A model generated the notes under the pieces. It saw only the letters and a list, made by a program, of their open reading frames with translations. It did not search any database and was not told the DNA's origin. Positions 1 to 12,222 of a stretch of DNA of 64,000 nucleotides are shown here, one piece after another; the first letter of the stretch is position 1, and each line of letters starts with the position of its first letter. The position numbers were made by a program, and so were the translations under genes. The DNA is taken from assembly GCA_023974075.1 (NCBI GenBank), contig CM043800.1:12422894-12486893 (forward strand). Direction: 5' to 3'. The DNA is from Chaenocephalus aceratus. Lineage: Eukaryota > Chordata > Actinopteri > Perciformes > Channichthyidae.

Positions 1-269
1 ATTTCATAACATTAACACAACATATTCGAGGTGGTTTTCAATAACATTTCCGTATTTATTTATTTCTCCAAGTTATGTTTTTGTGTGCACTGAGGAGTCG
101 CAAACAGGCGTTTGTTTAATCATTTTAAGATTGGCTTTAATCAATGTTTGAAAATGAATTCTTCATATATGATAAATGAGAGGTAACATTTTATTTATGG
201 TATTATTTCCACACATTTCTCTCCATTCTTCCTTCTGCCAACGGTGTCGCAGTTTCTCGTCTCTCCCGT

Positions 270-403
270 TTTTATGCTTAGTGCGTACGCATGGGTCAGA
301 GTTTGCGTGGAGGACCGCACATTTTCCCGTCAAGTTAGTATTTTATAAATCGCAAACATTGCGTAGAAACTGGCGTACGCACCGTTTATAAATGAGGCCC
401 CTG
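270..403. mobile_element. terminal part of a fish interspersed repeat
   Basis: The stretch ending in a motif reading 'ttataaatgaggcccc' resembles a repeat end that recurs in fish genomes, and it contains an internally repeated gcgtacgc-type motif near 284 and 373. The matching opposite end is not visible, so it may start left of the window or be truncated. The recognition is from memory and the family is not assigned. Confidence 0.35.
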
Positions 404-1918
404 GACTTTTCACACATTGACTATCTCAACCAGTTACCAAGTGTGTGAACTTTACAGCATCTGAGGTTAGTATCCAACTGGTGCTTCCATCATTACTTAT
501 GCAAGCAGAAGCGCCTTGGTGGCGTCAATTGTGGCCTACTCTGAAGCTGCCTTCAAGGGCACATTGTAAGGCAACTTCAAGCTTGTAGCACCCCCGTTGG
601 TTAGATTTTGACCTCATTTAAAAATGAACCCAAATTATAGCGCAAATGTAGCTTTATTTTGACTCCTTTTTGAAGACATCCAGTGTAAGTAAGTTCAAAT
701 CAACTGAATGCCCTATAATGACCAGTGGAACCAGCCTGCATGCAGCCAGTACTTTCCAAGTGTCACTCACTTGTCCTCAAAGGAAGACTCCTCCTGCTTT
801 TGTTTGTCTTTGGTTCAGCATTTAGCTTTGCGGTGAAGCAAGGACTAATGCCAAAGCCAGCCCTGAGAGAATGGGCTAGAATAAGATCAACATTTTGTCT
901 ATCCATTAGAGAGAAAAACATTAAGACAACCTTTTTGTTCCCATTCTAATTGACATCTGATACTACACTGTTGTCTTTTGGATGTCACTGACTGGCTAGC
1001 CATGCACATTCATATGTCGGAGTGAAAAACTTGGCAGGCACTTGGAGCGATGATGAACCCTCTTCTCTACAAACAACCCTCTTAACCCAAAGCAGTTGGG
1101 TACTTCATATGATGGGTTTTTCACTGATCTGCTTAAATCTGCAGAAGGAAGAGTCACATCCGAGACGAGATGAAGGGTAATTCGCCCTAGCTTTCCACTT
1201 CCACGCCCTAAAAAACAAAAAAAAGGCATTATGGAAAATCTTCAAAAGCTTTCAAGGGATATATCCCACTGTTCCAACAACAATTGTTTATGGCTTTGCA
1301 ACTCAGTCTAAATAAAACCAAAATTGCTTTAATTGAGGTATGTTGTACAAAGTCCAACAGATTATTTTTTTTTCTTATACCCCTCATTTTAAGTTCCAGG
1401 CGGATCAGGCTTTGTAACTATATATCTGTGTCTTACTCTTGACAATGCAAAAAGCTTTTTAGCCGAGGAAAAGGTAGAAATGGATTTCATTAGGAGTCTG
1501 TATACCGCTCTCCCCCTCCCCTCTTTTCCGTCTTTAGTGGACCTCCCATCCTCACAGGCCCCTTGTCTGTCTCCCTCCCCCCGTATGGGAGAGGTGAGGC
1601 TCCATAAAGTCATTTAACGTGGGAAACCCAGTCAATTAAACGAAGGAAGCCAGCCTTGCAAAATCCATGCCCCAGGTCTTGTTACAGTGCAGCCTAGCCC
1701 GAAAAGAGCAACTTATTCATATCATCACTTAATGCCGGGATTGAATGTTAAGAATAAAGATTGAGTATCCCGACGGATCCCCAGCACAGTAAATTTATTG
1801 TTGCTGGTCAGTCAGCGAAAGTGTGCCCATTTCACAAACCAATGGAAACTTAAGGTAACTGCTGGAAAAACCCAGGTACTGAAACTTTTCTAGCGTGGCC
1901 ACTAGTGAAAGCCAGACT

Positions 1919-1953
1919 GTGTGTGTTTGTGTGTGTGTGTGTTTGTGTGTGTG
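1919..1953. repeat. (GT)n microsatellite
   Basis: About 35 bases of GT dinucleotides interrupted by two extra T bases. Simple sequence repeat in an intron. Confidence 0.9.
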
Positions 1954-3582
1954 CAGAAAGCTGCCATAATGACCTGGAGGTCAGCCAAACGTAGCAGGCA
2001 GGGACTTACAGGGGAGGGAAAAAAATAACAAACAAAACACTTTCACCAGATGAAACGCTGACCTTTCTACCGGCAGTGGAGCCAACATTTTTTTCTTCTT
2101 CTAGCTGTTACAATACTGATCATTCTTGTGACTTCTGCACTTTCATTCGTAATGGACCCAAGTTGTGCTCTGTGATCAAAGAAACTCTGTTACTCCACTG
2201 GATGGATGGAAACACCATGTTACTGTGTTCTCCTTTGGGGAAATACCAGGGGAGATTTTCCAAATATTTTCCCCTTACCTGCCACCGTCTCGTTAGTGGA
2301 AATGTTATCAGAGTGCAACTCAAACCCTCTATCTCCAAATAATCTCGCCAATTTGTGGGGTTCCAGCGGAAACCTGTTCTTTTTATAGTGTTTCCTCTGC
2401 TTGGACATCTGTCGTGTCTCACGGTCCACTTTAGCGGCTGTCCAACGGCTTACGGGGGCGTGTGGTTAGGATCTCGGTTTCTCTGGCCACTCAGCAGACA
2501 CCCACCCTGACTTCCTGCTTGACTCATGTCTTTGCGTCTGGTGTTTGCCGTTATCGTGAACCATCATGGCACAAAGTTTTCCTTGAACCATCGTGGCACA
2601 GAGTTTCCCATGAGCCCTAGGGTGTAGTCCAATGTCCACTACTTGCGAGTGATTGCCTCGGCCGAGGTTCAGAGGCATTCTCAACCTGTGTTCCATTACT
2701 TGATTCCCCGTTTTGTTTGTTTTAGTCTGTTCTGGAAATCAGAAACAGTAGCCTGCAACTTTTTGTCTGAGTGATTATGCTCACAAAGATGTGTCTTGTT
2801 AGCATCAGTTCATATTTCAGCCTAATTACCTTGTGATAACGACAGTTACCCACGGTAATGGAGGGATATTATTGTAATTATCATTCTCAAGACTGATGGG
2901 GTCAAGCTTGCAAAGAAAATGTGTAACAAAGCAAATCTCACTGGAAACATGTACCAACGTTTTAATAGGTTTTTGTGCATGTAAATGGTCTGCAAAGGCT
3001 TAAATCCCAAAGTTCACATCAGAGGAAGTTTTTCTCCCACACACTCCCCACCCTGCCTGTAACGCCTCCATTGGACTCATTTGTTTACTTCAATAACATA
3101 GTGACATCACTATTTAACACTTGCAATTATATTGGCTAGTGCTCCAACTCGTTGTACGTGATTCGCTTTTTCCATCAAAGCTTGTACTGTGCAGAGTTTT
3201 CTGCCATCCCTTTGTGAAGTGTGTCTGCACCTCCCATCAGAAGTCAGCTCATTTTTCAATTAATTTAAGTCATTTGCACACTTTTGGCTATTTCTGGTTT
3301 GTAATGTAGGAGGATTAAAATATATTTTTTAATAAATCCGTTGATATTAATACAGTTTTCTTCTTTATTTAAGTGTTATAGCATGCCGTGTTATGGCATG
3401 TGATCCTTTCTCATATCCATGAAAAAAAATGTCTAGGGCCTCTGCCTCATCAGATTTGACCGTTCTTTTCTATTGTGTATACCCTAACTTTATGGAAACT
3501 ATAATATTAAATTGTTGGACTCTTAACCGCAAACATGACAACAGATGTGAAATGCTTGCTGCAACTAAGCCCATATAGTAAG

Positions 3583-4610
3583 TAGGAATGGGAACGGTTA
3601 ATCGAATATTCGAAATTATTCAGGTATTCGAATAATTATTCAGGTATTGGAATGAGTTATTAATTAAACATTTTTTTGGGGAGGGATGCCTGAGTTGATT
3701 ACATATTATCAACTTGAATAATTCAATGTATACGACAGTGCCATAGGTGTGTTAGGTGACGTCTAAAGGTGTGTTTTGCTCCGCTCACCAGTCCCTCACA
3801 GCGGGCAGAGCTGCAGGTGCTGATCTCTCTCTCGTGTCCGGTTATACTTCACTCGCGTTTGTGTCCAAATCCATCAGATCTAGCTACTTCTAGCCAATGA
3901 CATGGCTGCTGCCCCTCCCTACACGCAGATCATGCAGACTCAAACCTCATCTTAGGCGCAAATGCGCTCCGCAGCGGTTGCGAGGTTCCGGCGCTAACAG
4001 TTCATGAGCGTGCTCCACCGCCCCCTGTCAACACTCGCGACACATGAGTGGCCAGCCTAAACAACAATAAGCGCTGCTTGGCAACCGTGTGTGGCGGCAA
4101 AGTACATGGACATTTTGACTGGAGAGATTTAGTTTTACTGGTATTCAACCTATTTTACCAGTCATAGTCCGGTAATTATTTACACTCTAAGAAGAGTCCT
4201 ACACAACAGACATGGCGTCAAAAAGGAGTAATGTGTGGAAATATTTCGACCAGGTTAGTGAGTGCGGTGTAGAGGTCAAACTATGCCAAATTAAACTTAT
4301 ATACATACTATACCTTGCTATACCCGCAACCTCCATTCCAGCTGAGAGGGTCTTCTCTACAGCTGGCCTGATTGTGATTCCCGCACATGAAAGCTGTAGG
4401 CCTATAGCTGTCAAACTGTGATCACCAGTTCAATACATTTTACAAATTCGACTTGGTTTCTACACTTATTTGAACATGTATTTTTATTTATTTCCAAAAA
4501 TTATTAAACATTTTTTAGAATTTTAGATATGTACATTCGTTTAACCGGTTAACTGTTTGTTGGGGGTTCGAATATTCAAATATACATTTGCTTTCAAATT
4601 CCCATCCTTA
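3583..4610 (+). mobile_element. non-autonomous hAT transposon with 8-bp target duplication
   Basis: The 8-bp sequence ATAGTAAG at 3575-3582 is repeated exactly at 4611-4618. Between them is a 1,028-bp element whose ends, TAGGAATGGGAA and the complement of TTCCCATCCTTA, form imperfect inverted repeats, with further palindromic 'cgaatattcga' blocks at each side. An 8-bp duplication with such termini is typical of hAT elements. The interior keeps a short open frame that joins a BED-like start to a hAT dimerisation-like segment (separate entry). At about 1 kb the element is far too short to encode a transposase, so it depends on an active relative. Confidence 0.88.
4212..4421 (+). pseudogene. hAT transposase remnant: BED-like start fused to C-terminal dimerisation motif
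   Basis: A 69-codon open frame. Residues 1-30 contain the BED-finger pattern with an aromatic 'VWKYF' motif and a single 'KLC' half of the zinc ligand set. Residues 40-60 contain 'AERVFSTAGLIV', a close match to the SERVFSxAG motif of the hAT C-terminal dimerisation region. In an intact transposase these lie hundreds of residues apart, so a deletion appears to have removed the RNase H-like catalytic core and kept both ends near or in frame. The second Cys and the His pair of the BED finger are absent, so zinc binding is unlikely. Best read as a relic. Whether it is transcribed is unknown. Confidence 0.7.
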
Positions 4611-4831
4611 ATAGTAAGTAACCTTAACAGTCTTAATATTTTTCTGTTCAGTTCCATTCCCTTCGGATGACATACTTTAATCCGTTTATCCAGTTCAGTC
4701 GTGCCACTGAAGCCAAACAAGCAGTGGCAAACTCAAGCCCAGCGTCACTGTGTATGTCAACCAGTTGTAGTAAAATGTTTGTTTTAATGTTGTTTGCTTC
4801 AGGTTTGAATAATGCACTGTTTGTTCCAAAG

Positions 4832-4957
4832 GTCCCGGCTACAGACAGGAATGCCCTGAACTCCCTGTGGGGCAAGCTGGCCTCTGAGATCCTGATGCAG
4901 AACTGGGAGGCTGCCATGGAGGACCTCACCCGCCTGAGGGAGACTATCGATAACAAC
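4832..4957 (+). CDS. eif3e: eif3e coding exon (about residues 158-199)
   Basis: Encodes 42 codons starting [10 protein letters not shown] and ending ETIDNN, matching vertebrate eIF3e from about residue 158 in the helical region before the PCI domain. The acceptor is the AG at 4830-4831 and the donor gtaaat starts at 4958. Both boundaries are phase 0. The polypyrimidine tract before this acceptor is weak, and an alternative AG lies about 30 bases upstream (4801-4802). The start was chosen because family homology begins exactly at the valine codon. Confidence 0.93.
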
Positions 4958-5261
4958 GTAAATGCTCCACTTCTCAGAATTTGATACCAAATTTAGATTC
5001 CCTTACATAGACTCCCATATTGACATTTCATTTTCAGGAGGGCTCTGCTGTGGCATATACCCACACACACACTTATCAGACCACTTAAGAATTTGGATTT
5101 TAGTATGAAGTGGTTACAAGTTTGATTGATGACCATTTGGGAGAGTAGGGCTTGGTTTTATTGTGCCTTATGGGAGAATAGCTTTTGTTTTGTACTTTGT
5201 TTTCACCTTGCTTCTCTTCTAACCCTAACCGTGTCTATTTTCCTATCTTTGTCCTTTCCAG

Positions 5262-5386
5262 ACTGTCACCTCCCCGCTCCAGGCCCTCCAGCAGAGGACA
5301 TGGCTCATTCACTGGTCCCTCTTTGTCTTCTTCAACCACCCCAAGGGCAGAGACAATATCATTGAGCTCTTTCTGTATCAGCCACA
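5262..5386 (+). CDS. eif3e: eif3e coding exon (about residues 200-241)
   Basis: Begins [14 protein letters not shown] and ends at LFLYQP plus two bases of a split Gln codon. The acceptor is ttccag at 5256-5261 and the donor gtaagt starts at 5387. The upstream intron is only 304 nt. The segment enters the PCI domain. Compared with the human protein as recalled, changes are conservative (Ser to Thr, Asp to Glu). Confidence 0.95.
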
Positions 5387-8231
5387 GTAAGTACAATTTC
5401 TCATACATTTTCCTGTTTTAACCCTTTTAAGATTTTACATCCAGGAAATGTCGAGAAGAATACCAGGAAGCAGTTGTAAAGATAAGATCCCTTTCCACTA
5501 AACGATCGCAACATGAAAGGAATGGTTCTGTAGCCTGGTTGTACCATAAAGCTAAGTTGAAACCATAGACTGTTATCTTTTCCTTTTGGCAAAATCTGCT
5601 CTGTGAATTAAAAAATATGCATGTCTGTGTAGTTAGTGTTGCTTCAAATATCACAATGGTCGAGATTCTATCTATACTAAACGTTTTTTCTACCAAACAA
5701 CGGCAGCAAAGTAATGTTCAGACCTATTCCTGAAAATTGGCCTAAATTGATTTGGCATAGCCAAAAGCTGCCACTTAATACTTCTGAGAGACTGTACAGC
5801 AACTTTGAGTACAGAACTTCAGAACTTCTTCTGTTGTGTTGGTAATGTGACCGTTTGTATGTATGTTTTGGACTTATTGGACATGTGAGCTGTATGTGTG
5901 TGGTTATGTATCTCTGTTTTTTGTCATTTGGTCCATATGAAATTATATTGCATTGTCGCTAAATTCTAAATGCTAAGATGATTTGGAGAAAAGGTCAGGG
6001 ATTGTTTTTTTTCTAACATTAAGTTGATTTGGAGAAAACCATTTGCTTTAATAACACATTTTCGGGTGTTGGGCTCCATCATGAACCCCGCTGGTATTTT
6101 TAAAGTGGTTTCAGAAGTGTGTGTTTTCGTGTGGTCTGTTTACTCTCCAAGTCGTAGAACGAGGCCATGTGTATCGCAGATCGGAAACTTATACACTGCG
6201 TTAACATTTGCACGCCGCCCATTCTGATGTCTTTGCTCCCCCCCCTGTTCTGATTGCAGGCTTGTATAATTGTACAGATGATTGGCCTCCACAGACAGTA
6301 TGACGGGCGACCACAACACAGCACACTCAAATGTCTGGTTCCCTGAATTTTACTCAGTTTTTAATTTTATTGCGCATGATTAAAGAGGCCTGCCCAATAA
6401 TTACTCACCCAACCATCTGTGTGGACAAACTGAGGTAGTTTTGTGTGCTTTGCAGTTTCACAGTCTAGAAACCTCATGTTTTCCCCACTGAGGCTTGGCT
6501 CTTGTTTCCCATCTTTTGACCAGTACTTCCTTTGGCTGGAGTCGGTGACCAGCAGCTGGCCTTCAGCTTCATATATGACCTCCCTTACCCCTGCAGTCAG
6601 CAGATGTTGGTCCAAAAACTTGTTTGTGTAAAAACTTGTTTGTGTACTATGTCTGACTTACTTGATAGTCATTGGTTCTGAAAAGCTTTCGTGTCAACAA
6701 ACCCATAAAATGATGCCCATTAAGGTCACGGAACACAATTTCATAAAATGTCGCTTTTTGAACCGCCATCCAAAAAATATATTTGTTGTTATTCAGGGTG
6801 GACGTTGTTTAGGAAGTAGACTGGTCGTCCTCCAATAAGAAAGTCAATTTTCTTTCAACATAAGCCCCTGTAGTCAACATGTTTAGGTGTCCTTTGGCAA
6901 GATACTTTGTTTTGCTCTTGATGGCCTGGTCTATGGTTTGCGAATGTGTGTGAATCGCAAAAATAAACTATTCCTCATTTTACTGGAGACTGACTGGAAC
7001 TCCATTACGGACCCCTGGTGGTGAACCACTGGTCTATATCACTCGTTTTATTGTTCAACGTGATTTTCTTTTATAAAATGGCCACAAAACGTGACCTTGT
7101 TGTACCCTGTCCCACGTCCTTCTATGTTCTCCCTCCACCCCCCCCAACCCCCACACACACCTTTTAACAGAATAAATCTGAATTTATACTTGATTTCTTG
7201 GCTGCATGCTTCTGTAGCATCTTCAGCAAACCAGTGCAGCCAGTGACACTCCAAAAAAGATGAAGTCCCCTAAGTGGAGTTGGGTGAATGCCCTGCAGAT
7301 ATGGTACAGTGACTCATGCAGGATCGCTTGCTATTGGAGCCCCCCCTAGAGAGTGAGTAGGTGTAAGTTAATCAGGAACACAGCGCGGAGCATTGCGGTT
7401 TTCCACGGGAGTCAAGCAACTACAAAAGGAAGGAGGGAGCGAGAGGGAGTGCTCTTCTAGAACCAGAAACATGATGGCTTTGCCGAGCCGCCCACTGCTG
7501 TTTTTAGACTCTACATCACTACTGCCACAGGTCCCCCTGTCCCTTTAATTGTTTCAGCTAATTAAACTGCTGCCGGCTGTCTTTCTCTGAACACCATGTG
7601 TTCCTCCGGCCTCAGCTATAGGAGACATGAAGGGGCCCACTCCACTTCCTCTTTTCAGATCTAATTTGATCAATTTGGGGTTGGGTGGAGGGTAAAGTTC
7701 AAAGATGGATATTAAAAAACACTAGGGAGTTTTGGTGATGCAGTTAATGTTGATGTTGATTGCCAGCTTGACAAGCAATATGGTGTGTGTTTGTGTGTGC
7801 AGACCTTACATGCTGTTTTTACAGAACCCTGTCTCCACAGTTGGTGTGGGATTAGAGTCAGCCTGTTAGCAGCGTCCTGTCTCTTGTGTTCAGCCCTTAG
7901 CTAGTTGACCTGTGGTTGGAACATCAGTCCCTGATGGATTGTGTTTCAGCTACTGAGCAGGTCCCTGCTCACTGATCTATATCTTCTTGCCAGGGTTTCC
8001 TTTTCCTCCTCCCCTCTTGGTAGGACACTAATGAAAGAGACGGCTTAAAGCTGCGACCCATGTCCAGAAGCGAGGGGTCCTGTCAGGACATTTATCTGTT
8101 TTAGCCGCAAAGGCTTCCCCTGTGTGCTAAATGCCAGGAGCCCAAAAGGCAGCCAAGATGTTCTATTATGTGTCCTTTGACAAAAGATCATGTCTTTGCT
8201 TACATCAGTAATTATCCTTCACTCTTTCCAG
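5387..8231 (+). other. eif3e intron, 2.8 kb, no recognised element
   Basis: Intron with a consensus donor (gtaagt) and a pyrimidine-rich acceptor. I see no gene, no recognisable transposon and no RNA gene in it. The short open frames are unremarkable. Confidence 0.7.
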
Positions 8232-8358
8232 GTACCTCAATGCTATCCAGACTATGTGCCCACACATCCTGCGTTACCTGACCACAGCCATCATCACAAA
8301 CAAGGATGTCCGCAAGCGTCGGCAGGTCCTGAAGGATTTGGTGAAGGTCATTCAGCAG
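8232..8358 (+). CDS. eif3e: eif3e coding exon (about residues 241-283)
   Basis: The first base completes the split Gln codon. The exon then reads [15 protein letters not shown] through to DLVKVIQQ, matching the first half of the PCI helical region. The acceptor is ttccag at 8226-8231 and the donor gtatta at 8359. The donor departs from gtaagt at several positions but keeps a strong CAG before it. Confidence 0.95.
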
Positions 8359-9475
8359 GTATTACAATTAATTTTTTTATTTTACAACAAAGTGTACATG
8401 GCTACCGGGTCTTTGCTTATAGGCCATATACGTTAGAGGATGAGTAAGTCTGACCATTACATTAGAAGGTTAAGGAACCAAAACTCAGTATCGAGTAAGA
8501 ACCGAATCCAAAATGCCCGGTAACCAAGGGTCAGGGTTAGTGTTAGGGCTTTCCTGTCAGAAGGCATGTGACTGTTTTTTAACCCCTTAAATAACTGAAA
8601 TCAAGAACAATTAACAACCTTAATCAATAATCGGAACTGAAATCATTCAAATCTGAACGATACCCAAACCTAGTAAACCAATAGCAAACTAGGGCTTCCC
8701 TTTTTTAAGCTCAGCTGGTGTATATAGGTTTTTGGTCCTAGCTCAAAACACATGACTTCTGATGAATGTGCTACTGTACCAATGTCTTCTCCACCAGTGA
8801 TTGTACCTACATCAGAGATCTGAGCACTGTCTTGGTGGGTTGTGGGTAATCTTTAAAACATGCGCCCAGTGCTCTCTGCTCTGTGGCCTCAGGTCAGACT
8901 GAGTCTCTGTCTTTGAGTTCAAAATGTGTTTTCACTCGGACCTTTGTAAATTGTTATCTTTATTTAGCTTGTGTGCCCAGCAGGTGGTTTGTCCTCATTA
9001 TCTAGTCATTACCAGTCATCACCTTCAACCAAACTAGGATTTATGATTTCCAGAGATGCACCGCCTCAATAGATTGCCAGTCAAAACAGTCAGAAACTAT
9101 CTGTGGTCGATTGGTTATACACACATATGCAGCATGATCGTTATCGATGTCAGTTATATATTTTTTATTTGGGAGAAGATAAAACACCTCTGAATTGGCA
9201 AATATCTGAAACGGCATATCATATTTTAAATGAATAGCAAGAAAAATTACAAATATCCACATCTAATTATTCATTTATTATGTTTATATTCGGACATTAC
9301 TCATTTCTATTTAATTGCACAATAAACATAAATTACATATTTATGCTGAAGTATACATCTACTTTATTAAACATTAAATTGTTATAATTCTAAGCTATAG
9401 AAGCTTTGATTAAGAAATAAATGTCTTAAGGAATAATACGTGATTGTACAATATTGATTTATTTCTTTTTTCCAG
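8359..9475 (+). other. eif3e intron, 1.1 kb, no recognised element
   Basis: AT-rich in its 3' half (about 9050-9470). No repeat, RNA gene or other coding feature was recognised. Confidence 0.7.
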
Positions 9476-9577
9476 GAGTCTTACACCTACAAGGATCCTA
9501 TTACAGAGTTTGTGGAGTGCCTGTACGTGAACTTTGACTTTGACAGTGCCCAGAAGAAGCTCAGGGAGTGCGAGTCG
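9476..9577 (+). CDS. eif3e: eif3e coding exon (about residues 284-317)
   Basis: Thirty-four codons, from [12 protein letters not shown] to KKLRECES, phase 0 at both ends, within the PCI domain. The acceptor is a strong tttttccag and the donor is gtgagt at 9578. Confidence 0.96.
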
Positions 9578-10930
9578 GTGAGTAAGCACTTCTGTTCCGA
9601 CCTTCTGTGACCAAGAAGAGAAGTCATGGTTTATTGTGGCTCTCCATGACTCAACCAAGGTCTCCTGAGCATTTCAGAACTTTTGCTGTAGAGCATCGCA
9701 GTAAACATTGTTAGTAATCGCATGATCTCTGTAGGACCCTCTGTCTGATCAAACAGCGGTTTTGATGATGGACTTCAGCTTGGGTCCCGTTGAAACAGAA
9801 CACGCAGTCTGTGTCTCATACTATCAGATATAAAGCTCCTCTTGGAAACTGTGACTCAGGCTTCAGTCAGATTGGACTGTGGCCTTTAATTGACCCATCA
9901 GGCTTTTAGTTAACAGTAAAAGCATTATAAGCAAGTCTTTGCAGACACTCTCTATAAGAGGGATATCTGTCAAAGCACCGTCATTTCAAAGCGTGTATTT
10001 CAATTCTTGGGTTGTAATGGCTTAATGTAACATGAAGGTAAAAGTCCTCTTTGTATGTTCACTACAAAGATGAACACACAGAGAACACTGATCCGTGATA
10101 AGTTATATGTAGAGCTCAGTGGAAAAACATAGTATGACAAATTGTTTTCAATTCTATTTCTATTAAAGCTTCTGTGGCTATGATCTGTTAGTGCCATATG
10201 TGTTAAAGAACAGTTCTGACACTCCTCTCATTCTAGATGGAGCTCGGTAGTAGTACATCCACATGCTATTTTGTCATTTGTTTAGGAAACAAATGGCACT
10301 TGTTATACATTGGTCAAAAATGTATAGTGACAAACAATGTAAAGGAATGACATTGTTTGGTGTCACTAAGTTACTGTTATACAAGTTCTCAGTTTCACTT
10401 TCATTCTGTAGCATTACCCTCTACATATCCATACCAATGCATCTTAAACATTTTCTCTAATTCATATAAATGAGGTCTCGGTATAATGCAGTGCAATTCA
10501 ACATCAGCACAAACTACTATCATACATACTACAGCCTTCAACATTATTTCAAAGCTGTAATAATAATTTTTTTGGGCAAAAACTGGAAATTATAAACTCT
10601 CTATACACAAAAATAAATAAGAGATTTATTAGTCTTCTAAAGTGTTGCTAAAATTGCTTTCTGTGCAACATATTTAGACATATTGCAATGCAAGAGTTGC
10701 ATTTCCATTCAGTTAGGTACATTGCGTGTTTATGTTTATTTAGGATCCCCATTAGCTTTTGCTCTTGACAAAAGCTACTCTTCCTGGGGCCCGACACTTA
10801 AAGCAATACAACAATAATACAACAACATTCAAGACATAAGTCCTGACATCATTAACATCATCACCAACATCATCAACAATCTCATCCACTTTCAATATCA
10901 ATCTCAGCCAAGGATGAGTGCACTAGACAC

Positions 10931-11947
10931 TAGGGGTGCAACAACTAATCGACTTAATCGATTAAAATCGATTACCAAATTAGTTGGCAACTAATTCAGT
11001 CGTCGATTCGTTGGTGACGTCATCACATGTGTTCTACACCCCGTTAAGCTCCAACGTTATCGCTCTTTTTTATCGGTACAGGAGACATTTAAAACATGTC
11101 ATATGTATTATTGCTACATAAATATTATATCGCAGTCTTAGTGTCGCCAACTCCGTTTCTAATATGCAATATGACTACAAAATGCGTCTATAATGTATTT
11201 TCGATCTTCCCAATTCAGACGAGAGATCTCTCCCCCGCCTGCTTGCGAGGGGGCGGGGCGGGGCAGTTTACACACACACGTAGCTGCTACATGCATGCAA
11301 CACACACACACGGAGGAGATGGCGGAGAGAACGCGCTCCGAGGTGTGGTTCAACTTTAGCCGTCTCGATGTGGACAATGCTCGTTACCAAAAGTGGAATA
11401 AGAGTTTAGCATGTAAGGGCGGTAACACGAGCAATGTGTCTAAACATTTAGCAAAAGTGCTCCAGATCCAGACGGAGAAATGCACCGGGTTCCACTGTCT
11501 TTCTAGTAGCTCTGTAGCCCCGTCCACGAGTAACGTTTCCACGTCAGGTGTTATGTATGCTAGCAGCAACACACAGAGTTAACTCGGTTATAAAAACATA
11601 GGTTAATGACTAGAGGTAACCGAGTTATTTATTTTGTTAAAGTTTCAGCTATTCTGTTTACAGTTCTGTCATCACATTATTTAATATGATTTGTTAAAAC
11701 ATTGTTGTTTCTTTTGATGTGAAATATTATGCATTTAATTAAAATAAAAAGCGATGTTAGTTTTGTTCACAATTTGTTTAGTTAGTTTACCTTATTTCTT
11801 GTCAAAAGAACCGTTAATACTATCGTTAAAAGGACCGGATCGATAAGCAGTATCGATATAGTAGTACAGTTAAAACTTTAACGATCCAAATAATCGATTA
11901 ATCATTTCATTAATCGATTATCAAATTAGTCGTTTGTTGCAGCCCTA
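10931..11947 (+). mobile_element. non-autonomous hAT transposon inserted in a LINE relic
   Basis: CTAGACAC at 10923-10930 is repeated at 11948-11955, giving an exact 8-bp duplication. The termini TAGGGGTGCAACA and the complement of TGTTGCAGCCCTA are near-perfect inverted repeats, with subterminal 'aatcgatta' blocks at both sides. The 1,017-bp element keeps one BED zinc-finger open frame and no catalytic transposase region. Because it splits a LINE tail, it inserted after that LINE. Confidence 0.92.
11319..11582 (+). pseudogene. BED zinc-finger fragment of hAT origin
   Basis: From the ATG at 11319 the frame runs 87 codons to a stop. The pattern 'RSEVWFNFSRLD' near residues 6-17, then 'NKSLACKGGNTSN' and 'SKHL', is the BED-finger signature of hAT transposases and ZBED proteins. 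One expected Cys before 'NKSLA' is Trp here, so the finger is probably broken. A Ser/Thr-rich tail follows, and no RNase H-like domain is present. The frame extends upstream without a stop to 11193. Confidence 0.75.
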
Positions 11948-11988
11948 CTAGACACCCACCAGTGCAAAGCAAGAGATCAAATTAGGGT

Positions 11989-12222
11989 TCACAGCTCCCA
12001 AGGGTACAAGGTCATTAGTAGATGGCCCTTCAATCTCTTCTTCAAAGAGGCTCTGGACTCTATTTCAGCAAGGTAGTTTGGCAATGAGTTCCATTCCTTT
12101 ATAGCTCTATAAGACACAGAATATTTCAGAAGATGTGTCCTGGGTTTAGGTGCCAGTAGGACCTGATGTAGCATTTCTAGTCTTATGGTCATGCTCGTCT
12201 CTTGTGTAAACTCTTTGATCAT
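11989..12222 (-). pseudogene. LINE reverse transcriptase C-terminal remnant
   Basis: A minus-strand open frame of 77 codons contains 'YRAIKEWNSLPNYL' followed by 'ASLKKRLKGHLL'. This matches the conserved WNSLP and FKKxLK tail found downstream of the RT domain in L2/CR1/Rex-type LINEs. No catalytic motif is present in this fragment. It is a dead, 5' truncated copy. Confidence 0.72.

Larger units (their letters stand above)
1..4831 (+). other. eif3e upstream intron sequence (window start)
   Basis: No coding exon is recognised here. Visible content is a fish repeat end near 270-403, a (GT)n tract at 1919-1953, and an internally deleted hAT transposon at 3583-4610 with target-site duplications. 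The rest is unique-looking AT-rich sequence with only short random open frames. A short eif3e exon for residues just before 158 could be missed by eye, but no stretch translating to the conserved repeat-like segment that precedes it was seen. Confidence 0.6.

Noticed and set aside
4648..4956. 102-codon minus-strand open frame
   Set aside because: Antisense shadow of the eif3e exon at 4832-4957.
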